From the NCBI GenBank assembly GCA_029339195.1, contig JAPTJF010000266.1, forward strand, positions 2,196 through 66,195: a DNA stretch of 64,000 bases, read 5' to 3'. This document shows, in pieces, positions 33,401-45,400 of this stretch (position 1 is its first letter; each line of letters begins with the position of its first letter). The DNA is from Micractinium sp. NFX-FRZ (lineage: Eukaryota > Chlorophyta > Trebouxiophyceae > Chlorellales > Chlorellaceae). The notes beneath the pieces are model-generated. The model was given only the letters and a program-made list of their open reading frames with translations, ran no database searches and was not told where the DNA came from. Made by a program: the position numbers and the translations under genes.

Positions 33401-36400
33401 ACCTGTTATAGAAGCAGGGAGGGAGGGGGGCAGGTGAAGTGGGGTGAGTACACTTGGCTGTGGCTGCCCGAGATCTGTCGACCCATTCCTTGACACAACA
33501 CTCAGCCGCCCAAACAACTGCTGTTGCTATGATCAAATCCCCTCACCGAGTACCGCTCCAGCGACTTGAGGTACCATGGGTGGAAGGGGTCGCGCTGCGC
33601 GGTGTGCTCAAACCCGGGCATCAGCAGCCTGGCAGCGTGGGAGGGGAGAGGAAGGAGGGAGGGCGGGCGGCGAGGTTGGGAGACTTGAAGCGGGGGGGCT
33701 GCCGGCTCACACTGGCATCGTTTGGTGTCCACGCAGAGCAGGGCCGTGAGGGAAGATAAGAGCACAGCCCCTGCCCTGCACTGGTTGGTAGTTGGAAGCG
33801 CTGGGCGGTCAACCAACGCGTGGCCACAGAGTCGGGATTTGAAGGCATGCATGACATGCACATTGTGCAGTGCGCCTCGCCTCAGGTTGCGCAGCGGGTT
33901 GGCTGGGTTGGTGGCGGTGAGGCGCACTGAGATGCCTGCAGCAAGGGGGGCAGCGCAGGGCATGGCGGTGGGTGGGTGCAGGATCTGGGCATCTCACGAT
34001 GCAGGCTCGCCCCAATCCGGCTTTGCCAGGTCAACACACGGAGGGCCTCTAAAGCCCTCCGTCCTGCAGCCACTCAGCTCAGTTGCCCCCATGTGCCCTC
34101 GCAGCAGGCAGCTAAGCCTACCGTTGTCTCCGCAGTACGGATCCCCTGATTCGGCACACTCGGGGTCTGAGGTGGGCTTGAAATCAAACTCCACGCGCCC
34201 CTTTGCCTGGGAGACCACCTGCATGGACCATGCGAGGGGGGCGGCGGGAAGTGGGCATCACCTGGCTGTGCATGTGGCGGGGTAACTAATTGCGTGCACC
34301 AGGGCAAAGGCACTAGGGAACTCTAGCCCACCAGTACCTCGTCTTCCGCCCACCATCTGCTATAACTTCGGCCGCTGCCTGATACTAGAACCTGCCCATG
34401 TCCGGCCGCCCGTGTCTACCGTGCAGAGCGCAGTGCCGCCCCGGCATTGCCCCAGCAGCTGCCGCACTCCCTCTGCTCCCTCACCGACCTTGGCATCGAA
34501 CTTGAAGTCCAAGGTTCCGTCCCCATCGTACAAAGCTACGTACCGCCCCGGCATCGCCCGCAGCTGCACGTCGCGCACCGCCAGCTTGTGGGCAAAGGTG
34601 TTGGGCGGCAGGGAGGCTGGCCAGCCCAGGGAGTCTGGGGACAGCGGGGCGCCGGTGTCAAAGTCCCACTGGTTGGTCTGGTTCCTGCAAAGCGATTTGA
34701 ATGGCATTTGGTTGTCACTGTCTGACGAGTCCATAGACAGCGGGGCAAGGTCCCACGGGTTGGTCTGGTTCCTGCAAGGTGACTACTCACTGTAGGGCAG
34801 ACGTGGCCTGGCACCGGCCACGACCAAAGTACTACTCTTGTAAACTCAAACAGGCACAGGCATTAGCACGCCTAGGCAGCCCGCTTACGTGTCTGGGGAG
34901 TTGGAAGTAAACCAGCGTGAGCTCTGCTTCATCACGTCAACAAACACCCTGCAGGAAGGGAGGGGGAAGCGCGTCAGGGCAGCCTAGTCAGGCGGGCGAG
35001 CAACATGCGACGATGGGCGAATATCTGCATATCTGACTCGTGGCAGAGCGCACAGCTCTGCGAGCGTTTGCTAGCCCAGCCAAGCGAGGCAGGCGGCGGC
35101 TGCCATCATCTTGCAGTTGAGCAGGCTCTGTTCAAACACTTGCCACTCACCACTCTGTGCTCCAGTATGCCAGGCCCGCCACATTCACCCCAACGGGGGA
35201 GTCTGCGTTGGGCGATGACGTGGGGGTGCTGCAAGCAGCACCCGTGTACCCTGCAGGAGGGAGGCGGCAGGTCGGTGTGGTGAAGGCCAGGGGATGCTGG
35301 GATGAAGGAGGTTTAAAGGGCGGCGCAGCGTGCAAGGCGTGCAAGGCGGGTGTGGGCACACTGGGAGATGAGCGGGCACCTGTTGACCGAAGTGCTGGCA
35401 CAACTCACCTGCCCAGCACTCGCAGCGTCCATTGTAGCAGGTGCCGTACTGGCAGGCTGGGGAGCAGCCGCACTCGCCGGGGCCGATGCAGGAGGCGCCG
35501 TTGGCGCACTTGCAGTCCCACACGCAGCCGGTGCCGGCGGTCCATTTGTACCCAGCATCGCATGCGCACGTGTTGTCTGCCTTGCACACGCCGTGCCCGT
35601 TGCACTTGCAGTCCACCTCGCACGAGGCCCCCTTGTAGCCTGGGTAGCAGCTGCATGCGCCTGCGGCGTGCAAGAGAGAGAGCGGGAGAGGATGGACAGG
35701 CAGTGGGAGTGTTTGAAGAGAGGGGCGGGCAGGGCGGTGGACAGAATGGAGGCTTGGCTAGGCTGCCGCTGCACACGCACGCAATGCTTGCCAGGGAGAA
35801 GAGGCCGCTCTTCAAAAAACATTTGTGGGATTCTATCAAGAGGCAAGGCGCAGGGCTGGGCGACATGCTTCCCATGCTACCTGTGATCAGCAGCAGCAGC
35901 CACGGTCACCGACCCGCCCGCTCCCGTCCCGGCCCTCCCACCGCCCCCTCCCTCCGCCCCCCCACCTGTGTCCACGCATGTCCCCGCCCAGCTGCAGTTG
36001 TTGGGGCAGCCGAACAGGGAGCACTCGTACCCCCAGAACTGCGCCTTGCTGCACACACACACACACGCAGCGCAGGGAGAGGCAGATGTCGAGTTTGTGA
36101 AAGCGAACCAAGCAGGGGGAGGGTGTGGGGGGTATGAGATGTGAGAGATGCATATTACACAGCACTCCTGGCTGGACCCTGGCTGCAGTGCACACTCTCC
36201 TGCAAGCCACCACCGACCCTACTCCCCAGACGGCAGCCCCAGCCCCAACAGCTGCACCCTGGCCCACCCACGCACCATGTGCAGCCCCAGTAGCGGTCCC
36301 TGCCTCTGACTGCTGTGATGTTGCTGCAGGTGCCCTGCCCAAACGTGCAGTAGTAGCTGCATGGGGGGGCAGGGACAGGCAGAGCCCAGGGGTGTCAGCA

Positions 36401-39400
36401 GCATCGCATGCTGGTGCGTTGCCAATCCTCGCTGGCTGGCTGGCCCATGCGCTCCAGCTGGCTGCCATGCAGTGCTGCGGCAACGAAAGAGCGCACAGAT
36501 AAAGCAGCACAGGCCGCATGCGCCAAGCATCAAACGCACCCGCAGTTGTAGTGCTCGATGTACGATGTGTTGTTCGAGGGGGGCGGCGAGGGGGGTGGCG
36601 CGGGGCAGGCCTCTAGGGCGGTGCTGTCAATGAACGCCTTGATGCCCTGCAGCAGGGAGGTAGAGGGGCAGCAGTGCAGCAGGCACAGCAAAGCCTGTAA
36701 GCAAATGCGGTGGGGCAGGGGCTCAGGGCGGTGGGGCCGATGAGCGCCCTGAGGCCCTGCAAGGGCGTGCGGTGGTGGCCATGGGGAGGAGAGCAAAAAT
36801 GTGTGTCCACAATGGTGTTGGCCTTGTGCAATTCACTGCCGCTTGGCAGCCGGCTCCTTCCTTCACGTCCCCGCTTAGTGCGTGTGGAATGGTACTGTGC
36901 TGATCCCACCACATCACCCCACCCCCCACCCACCCCACCTGGTACTTGGGCGACTCCGAGTTGTCCTGGTCCATCCATTCCTTGAGGCCCCAGTACCTGC
37001 CATCAGGGCGAGCAGCACGAGGGCAGGTGAGAGGCCAGGCAGGAGATGAATGACTGTGAGCGCGGCTTTGCGTGATTGCAGGCAGAGCCAATGGCTACGT
37101 GCAGAGGGGAGCCAAGCTCTGCACGCTTTCACCCATGCTGGCATGCAGACACATGCACCCCCATGCACAGGCGGCAGGCGCACCCGTATTTGCCCCAGGC
37201 CCCCACAGAGTCGAAGTGCATGATCTGCGTCATGTTGCTGTTGGCTAGCTCCCGCAAGTATGTCTGCAAGCGGTGGGGGCGTGTAAAGGGTGTGGGCAAG
37301 GAACCAGCGGTGCCGGTGCCGGGCAGGCGGCACATACGGGCCAAGCAGCGGGGCTGGGTGGCGCAGCCAAGGCCGGGGCCAACACTCACACAAGCCGGCG
37401 CATGCGGCACTACTTCCACACAGCCCCCGCCACGAAATCTTACGAAATCCAGCTGTTATGCAGCTATGCAGTACTAACATCTGTGCCCTCCCCACCTGAT
37501 AGATGTTAGCCATGCGCGGGTCGCTCTGGGCCTGCATTGAGGCGACAGATGGGAGAGGGGGTGGCGAGCAGCAGGGGCGGCAGATGAGGAGGGCCGGCAG
37601 ATGGGGAGGCGCGGCAGGCAGCATGCTGTGGCCGCAGCACATGCGAGGCAGGGCCGGCAGGGTGAGGCACAGGAGTGCAGCGCGGCACTCGGGGTCAGGC
37701 CCCACCCGAGCATCTGCAGGCAAACAACCCATGGTAGCTGACTGGTGCCTTTGGCTTAATTTCCTGTTGGCTTCCTCAACCCCACGCCCTCGGGCTGTAA
37801 TCTTCTTCTTCTTCAGGCAAACAACCCGCTGCACAGTGACGGCGCCCACCGCTTGCCTTCGCATCCACTCAACACGCCCCCGCATTCTCCCAGTCCGCGG
37901 CGCCCCTTCCCCTGCCTCCTACATCCCGCCCCTTCCTTCTCATCGCCCCACCCCGCCCCTGGCTCTCTCTGCAGGGTATTCCGTGGGCTCCCTCAATCAC
38001 TCCCCCCAATGCCCTGGCTGCAGCTGCCACCATACTCCCTCCCCTGCCTCCCACCGCCCACCCCCCGCTGCCCACTGACCCGGTAGGGAATGGTGTCGGT
38101 TCCATCCATGCCCCCGATGCCCTGGCCCGCCTCATACGCCACAAACGACTTGTTATACTTCTGCGCTATCTCGGCGTGCTTCCGCACATACATCTCGATT
38201 GCCTCGATTGCCTGCAGGGCAGAACAAGAGGGGCCAGGAAGCGAGGGCAGGAAGGCAGCTGGTGGGATGTCTCGGCATGCGCCTGGACATGCATCGTGAT
38301 AGATGCAGCGGTCGGCAGGAAGGGGGGAAAGGGAAGAGACAGGGAAGGGCGCTGGGGAGGAAGGGGCGCTGCCATTTGTGGCCCCCAAACAAGCCCTCCA
38401 CATCTTCGTCTTTCCCCCTCGCCCCCCCTGTCTAGCTTGCCTGGGTGGGCAGGACCTCGTTCATAAAGGTGTCCAGGCTGCGGGTGTCTGTGGCTGCGTT
38501 GTACGACCCAAAGTAGGGGCCTACTGCCAGAGCGTCAATGTGCTGCGTGGCATTGCTGCGGCAGGCAGGGAGTGGGAGGCAGGGTGCAGCGGGTGCAACA
38601 GGGGGGCGGGCAGGTCAACCCAGGGGGGCGGGGTATGAATGGGGGGGCATGGATCGTCACCGCTGACGCCACCTGTCTTCTCACGCATACGCCTTCAGTG
38701 ACAGCAGCGGCATGTGGCAAAACATCATCCGACCAGCTGCGCCCGCGGCAAGCTGTGCCGGTGCTTTTTGGCAGCTACAGACCTTGGTGGTGGTAGCACG
38801 CAGCATGCAGCACGAAGCAGCAGCCATATGTGAGAATCAAGCCGCAGCCATCAGCCAAGCAGCGTTGAAAGGAGCTCACCGGCATGTGAGGACCTTGGAG
38901 GATGTGATGGGCAGCACGCCCTGCCCCTGGGCCACCACCACGACGCGGTCGCCCAGCGCGGCGTGCCAGATCTGCCGGGCGGGGGCGGGAGGGAAGGGCA
39001 GGGTGCCAGAGCCAAATTGGGTGCCAAGGTGCACTCATGCAGCGTAGTGCGGCTGCAGTCGATGCCAGGCATTGCGTGGGCGGGGCGGCCCCCGCTGCCG
39101 GTCAGGAGACGCTGATAGCAGAGCTGAACCCTGTCCCTGCACACGTGGCCACCCCTCACGTGCGGAATGCGCTTGATGTGCACCGCACAGTACAAGTTCT
39201 GCTGTTCAGCCTTCTCTGTCACACAAGTGACAGCTCACCTGCGAGATGCTCTTGGTGCGCTCCGCGTAGTAGCAGAGGCGCGCCTCGGCGGTGGCACCCA
39301 GGTAGAAGCGAGCCCCCTCCTCGTTGTACCCCAGCCGCACACCCTCCGACTGAGCGTACTGCCCACCTGCAGGCAAGGGGCAGAGCAGGGGGAGGTGCTT

Positions 39401-42400
39401 CGCAGGGCGAGGCAGCGGCTTAGCCTTTCCTCCGCCGCCTGCACAGTCTGGAGATCCAGTGCACACACCATTGTGTAGGGGGGTTGTTTCACCCCGTTGC
39501 TATTCCAATGCCCTTGCGCTGCAACTGCTCACCCGCGAACCCGGTGTGCCACACTTCGTTGGCGTACTCGACATACACCTTGACATCCGGGCGCAGCTTC
39601 TGGGCCACCAGGGCGGCAAAGCGGGCGTAGTAGTCGTCGCCCGCCGAGTAGGGGAGGGAGAACCAGGGGGCGGCGCCCACCTGCAGGGGCGGCCAGTTGT
39701 GTGGCGGCGGGGAGAGGGGCAGACACTGCTGTTTGCGGAAACCAGGCTGTAGATCCCTAGAAGCAAGACGTGCATGGCGGGGGCAGGGCAGCGGGAGGGC
39801 TCCGCCTGCCAGGCGGGCGCCAGCAGCGAGGACCGGCAGCGGGAGAGCAGCACACCATGGAATAACAAGCCGCACTATGTGCCGCCCACCTCGTTGGCCA
39901 GCTGGATCATGTACTCTGGGGGGACCCCCGCCCGGGTGGCAGCAAACGAGCGGTCGCCCGGCTTGGCACGCTCCGACCACACCGTGGGCTGCCCCACATC
40001 GTTGGCCTTCATCCTGCAAGCCAAGTGGGTTATTTGTGTGAAAACAAGCTACGATCAACTCGTGGAGCAACTAGGCGTCACCTTGCACCCTCGCCCCCTT
40101 ATGCAAGGAGGTGTGAGCACTGGCTGTTCACTGCCCACCAGCCCCGCGCAACCTTCCTCCTTTTGACCACCATTCCAAATAGGCACGGCATGCTCTCTAC
40201 CGCTGCCACCCACCCGCTGCCACCCCACCCACCCACCAGCCCATGAACCGAATGGCGTTGAAGGGTGCCAGAAAGTCTTTGAGCTCCGGCATGAAGGGGC
40301 GGGCTGCCACGTCACCGCTGGCGTCCTCCTCTGGGGCCACCCCCGGCATCAGCAGGCGCATGTTGCGGATGGGGTTGGACGGGCTGCTGCGCTCAATGGT
40401 CACCCAGATGCCTGCAGCAGGGTGGGTGTGGTGCAAGGGGGGTGGGGGAACAGGGGGATTTGGGCCACAATGGATTCTCATGCTTCCCAGGGGAAGGTAG
40501 CCATGCTCATGATAACACACCCCTCACCCCACCCCACCCCCAGCTCGCACCACTGCTCGACTGGGTGATGATTCAGAGGAAGTACCGCCGGCAATCCTCT
40601 GTTATGCAGGCATCACACCTGGCTGTCCTCAGCTCTCTGCCGCTGCTCCCCCTCCCGCACCCCTCCTCACCGTTGTTGAACTGGGTGGTGAGCTGCACAT
40701 CCACGTCAATCCTGCCGGCCCGCACATACCGCCTCTCAACCACCTCCATGCCCACATTCACCACCCCCTCTCCATCGTACAGCAGGGTGTACGTGCCAGA
40801 GGGGAAGTGGCCCTGCGGGGAGGCAGGGGCAGACGGGGGGGAAGGGGATAGTGGAGAGGGATGGGGAGGGCCGGGCAGGCATAACGTGAGTGCGGGTGGG
40901 GGACCACAGCGGGCAAAGCACGCCGGGAGTCCCCCGCGCTGTGCTGTCCCCCAGTGCTGGTTGCAGGCAGCTCAAGCACGACGCCTTGGCGCGGCAGGCA
41001 GGGCAACCGCCGGCCCAGCCAGCACTTTGTGCATGGCATCTCGACAGTGCAGGCAGGGCAGGGCAGCCGCCAGCCTGGCATGACTCACCATGAGATCACG
41101 TGCAATCAGGGTGCCGGCCCACTTGAGCTTGCGGCCGTCCTTTGGGTTTGTGAGGCTGCCCAGGCCAGTGGGATACCCGCTGCCGTCAATGTTGGTGGCG
41201 TTGAGGGGCACAAACGCGTCCCAACCGTACTCGGGGTGCTGCAGGAGAGGGGCAGGAATGGGTTAGGGGTGGGCGTAAGCCTTGGGAATCCACTTATGAG
41301 GCGTCGAGGGCAGCGAGTGTAGCGGGCTGGCCTGCCCCGGCAGCATGTACCTGGGACGCGAGCAGGGAGGTGGCGGTTTGGCTCAGCGCGGCGCGGCGCA
41401 GCACAGCGCGGCGCATGCCCTGCAGCACAGCATTGCGCAGCGCAGCACAGCACAGCACGGCAGGCGCACCATGGCGAACCAGCGGCGCCCGATCTTCATG
41501 GCGTCGCGGAACGTCCAGGAGCGGGAGTAGTCGGAGATGCCCTCCAGATTGATGCCCACAAACTGCAAGTGACGCATGCAGGAAGGGGGAGGGGGGGCGT
41601 GAGAGCAGCCCAGCATGCACACACGATTACTGCCACGAAGCGCAGGGGTAGGAGGGAGGGTGACACGGGGGGCAGAGGTTGCAATATTTGGAATGGTTGG
41701 AGGAAGCCGGGTCGGTCACTTCCCCCTCCATCCTTCCCCCTCCATCCTTCACACCGCACCCACACACAGCACACTCGTTTGAATCACAGAGCGTAGCGGG
41801 GCGCACCCGGTTGCAGTCGTTTGGTTTGGCCCCAAGCGAGGCGCAGTCATCGCCAGAGGCGCCTGCCCAGCACACGCACTCGCCCTGCGTGCACACAGAG
41901 TGGGTGGGGCGGATAAGCGGAGGCAGAGGGCGAGCCACGCAGTCAGGCAGCTGCCCAGAAAGCTGCATCACAGCCACTGCTGGCAGGCCACACCGTGCAA
42001 GGCCTGCTTGCACTGAGGAACCGCGTACATTCACGCACGGCATGGCTGGATGGTTTGCTCACCCGCACACAGTTGCCATACACACAGGCGGGGTTGCAGG
42101 TCGGCGGTGCCGGCTCGGCAGGCAGCTCAGCGGTGGATCGCGCCAGCGTACTGCGCCCGCCGGCCATGTACTGCCTGGCGGCCTGCACAGGGAGGGTGGG
42201 AGGACGCGCAAGGCCAGGCGTGCACGGTAGGCAGTATGGGAGGGAGGCAGGCACGCGTGATTGCAGCACCAGGCAAGATCAAGGTTTGCTGACAATGACG
42301 ACGTCAGCATGCTCTATGTCAGCCCTCCAGCAGAGCGCACCTTGTAGAGCGGCGTGTCGTCGGGGTGCGCCACAGCTGCACCGTTGGTGCACTGCTCGGG

Positions 42401-45400
42401 CTTGTTGGCAGCAACGGAGCCTGCGGCGCAGGCGGGCAGGCAGGCAAGCAAGCAGGCAAGCCAGGAAGCAGGGGTGGGGGTCACAGCAAGGGACAGCACA
42501 GAGCGTGCGCAGCGGGCCAGGGAGATCAGCAGCCACTCCGCGGCAAGAAGGAGGCTACCGGGCAGCTGGGGCACCACCACGCCAGCGCCCCTGCAGCCTT
42601 ACCTCCCGGGGCTGAGCTGCACGGCAGGCCGGGTGGCAGCTGGACGACAAAGGGACCTCCTCCCATCTGGTCCCACCTGCGGGCGGTTGGTGAATACGCA
42701 AGGGCAGGCAGGTGTCGGAACAGGCTGCAGCGCAGGCAGCCAACGAGGCAGCCTGTGGCAGTCTGCATCCACAGGGTGCCTCCTCCCCTCCCCCTCTCTC
42801 ACGGTGCGTCGGCCACAGATGCCGCCCCGCTGCCCTGCCTCGCACACGCCCCCACGCCCACCTCCTCTGCTCTGATACGCACCGCCAGCTCCAAAAGGCG
42901 AGTCCGGCCTGCCCAGCAGCACCGCCGGCCCCATGCCCCACTGCCAGCTGGCGCCCTCAGGCGGCGTGACAGCTGAGCCCTCACCTCCACAACGCATCCA
43001 GCGCATGCTCTCTTGTCTCATCCGACTGCAGCTTCAGCCTCCTGATCTGCTCCTCCACATTTAGCTCCCTCAGCGCCTGGGCCTGGAAGTCAGGCAGGCT
43101 TGCGGCCCGCTCCGCAGCGCTGGCCCACGTCACGCTCTCCCCTGGCCAAGGCTTCCACAGGGCCAGGGTGCAGGGGTAAGTAGAGCAGCTGGCACGGCTG
43201 ACCGTCTGCAGATTTTCGCGCGCGCCGTAGTAGGGAGCAGTGAACGAGGTCTCGGGGCCGCCTGGGGGGCAGGGAGGAGGGGGGGGGGCGGTGGCAGGGT
43301 GAAGGCAGGGTGGTTGGCGGTGGAAGTGGGCGTGGAGGCACAGTGGCAGAGAACAGGGGACAGGCGGCAGAGGGACAGAGAACAGGCGGCGGGGATGCAC
43401 GAGCACAGGGTGTCGCACGGAGCGCGCGTGATGGGCGGGGTGGGCCGAAAGTGGAGGGGCAGGCGGCCTGCTCAATTGCCTGCCCGCAGTGAGCGCACCT
43501 CCCATGCCCAGCAGCTGCAACCCCCTGTCCTCCAGCCGCTGCTTCCACGCGTTGTACACCGCGTCTGCCTGCATCTGGGCCTGCAGGCACACATGCATGA
43601 GGGCAGGAGGAGGGAGCGCATGGGTCAGAATGAATGCGCAGGCTTAGGAAGGGCATGTGGGGATGCTACCATCAATTTATCGCCGTGCCTGCCATGGTGA
43701 TAAACCATCCACCCTTCACTTCACCCAGGCTCAGCACCCACCTGCCGAGCCAGGCCCTCCAGCTCGGGCAGCTCCATGCTCCCCTTGGCCTGCGCCAGCG
43801 AGTTGTTGTTGGCCACACACCAGTAGCAGCGCCCCGGCCCCTGGAACGCGGCGGTGGTGCCCCAGCCGCCGCTGACGGCGATGGCGTCGATGTTGGACAG
43901 GCCGGTGCCGCCAAAGAGGGCGCGCACCTGCGGGGGGGGTGGGAGGGGGTGGGGGCGCAAAGGCATGGTGGTGTCTGAGGGAAACGGTGGCCGAGAATAA
44001 GAGGCAAGAAAAGAACCAACAGAAGATAAGGCAAGAAGACACTGAGTGTGTCACTGGCAGTGGCGTTGCAGGCAGCCCCCAGGTCTGAGCGTGCACCGGC
44101 GGCACCAGGCAGCCGGCAAAGGAGGCGCACACACACCTGGTCGGCCTCGGCGTTGCGCAGGATGTAGGGGATGCTGTCCTTGCCTGCACAAGGGAACAGA
44201 GGGTCACAAGTTGTGGTGCTTGGGGCGGCGCAGGATGTGTGCAATGGTGCCCTTGCCTGGGAGCTGAGGGGGAGACGGCCAGCGGAGCCGGTTTGAGGGC
44301 TTCGCCCAATGGGGCGGGAGTGAATTCAGGGTGGGGGCACGAGGAAGACGCCGGTGGAAATGGCAGACTGCATGTCCCGAGTACCTGCGGGGGCAGACTG
44401 CATGCAATCATTGCACCAGGCGGCAGCAGCCAGCAAGCAAGCGTTCTCGTCAGCCAGACGCCACCCTCCCACACTACACTGCCACACACCTTGGTGGGAG
44501 TCTGTCATGGCGACCACCACCACGCGCTTGGGGTCGAGGCCCAGGGAGGAGAAGGCCTGGCGCCAGATGCGCCCAATCCTGATGGTCTGGGTCACCTGCA
44601 CAGCAGCAGTGTCATGCAAAGCATGGCCATGTTGTGATTGATGATGCATGGCCCCGCTCTTCCCCCTTCCCGCTTCCCCTCCCCTCCCGTCGCTTTCAGG
44701 TCACCCAGCCAGGCACACTGGCCTCCCGCCCAAAGCATGAGCGCCCCGCCCCGCACCGCACCGCCCTGCCCCAGCCTTCCCCTGCCCTGCCCTGCCCTGC
44801 CCTCCCCCAGCCTTCCCCCGCCCCGCCCTGCCCTCCCTCAGCCTTCCCCCGCCCCGTCCTGCCCTGCCCTCCCCCAGACTTCCCCTGCCCCGCCCTGCCA
44901 CAGACCTGGTTCAGTGTCATCCATCCGGGCGCGTTCTGCCCGTACTCCACATACACCTTTGCCCCCGGGGCCAGGTTCTGGGCCACATAAGTGGCAAAGC
45001 CGGTGATGTAGGGGTCGGAGTCGCTGGCGGCGTTGGGCTGGGAGAACCAGGCATCGGCGCCCAGCTGCAGGGCGGGGTGGAAGGGGGAGGGGAGGGAGAG
45101 GACATACTGAGGCAGGGGGGCTTGGGCAGTGGGGAGCATGGGGTGGTGGTGCCCCGCCGTGCGCTCAACTCCACGCCTGCTGGCACCCGTGTCACCCCTG
45201 CTTGCACCCAGTGCTAAAGTACTGGTACCAGTCCCCACCTTGTTGCACAGCGCCACCATGAGCTCCACTGCCACGCCGTCGGGCTGGTAGGCAAACAGGC
45301 CGGAAGGGGTGGTGGGGTAGAAGGTGCCGTTGCGGCCAGCCTGGGGGGTGGGATGAATGGGAGTAGGGGGGTGGGGGCATGCGCATGTGTTAAGCCAATG

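Larger units (their letters stand above)
30680..35250 (-). other. GH-like module 3
   Basis: Exons 35250-35151 (end), 34948-34889, 34684-34489, 34218-34122, 33935-33881, 33628-33547, 33402-33163, 32939-32916, 32719-32613, 32363-32114, 31800-31610, 31310-31130, 30847-30680. It opens with VGVNVAGLAYWSTEW, then a YVALYDGDGTLDF strand pattern, RFYPWMDIW, ASPWINVHH, YVEHSNE-VWNAGF (Glu ~1877), GTWGYVCN and TYEAGPS (Glu ~2037). These fit a TIM-barrel hydrolase with both catalytic glutamates. The NE motif lies in a 24-base exon. Confidence 0.7.

Noticed and set aside
35157..36137. 326-codon plus-strand open frame
   Set aside because: Antisense of the EGF-like exons of the giant gene; no protein-like composition.
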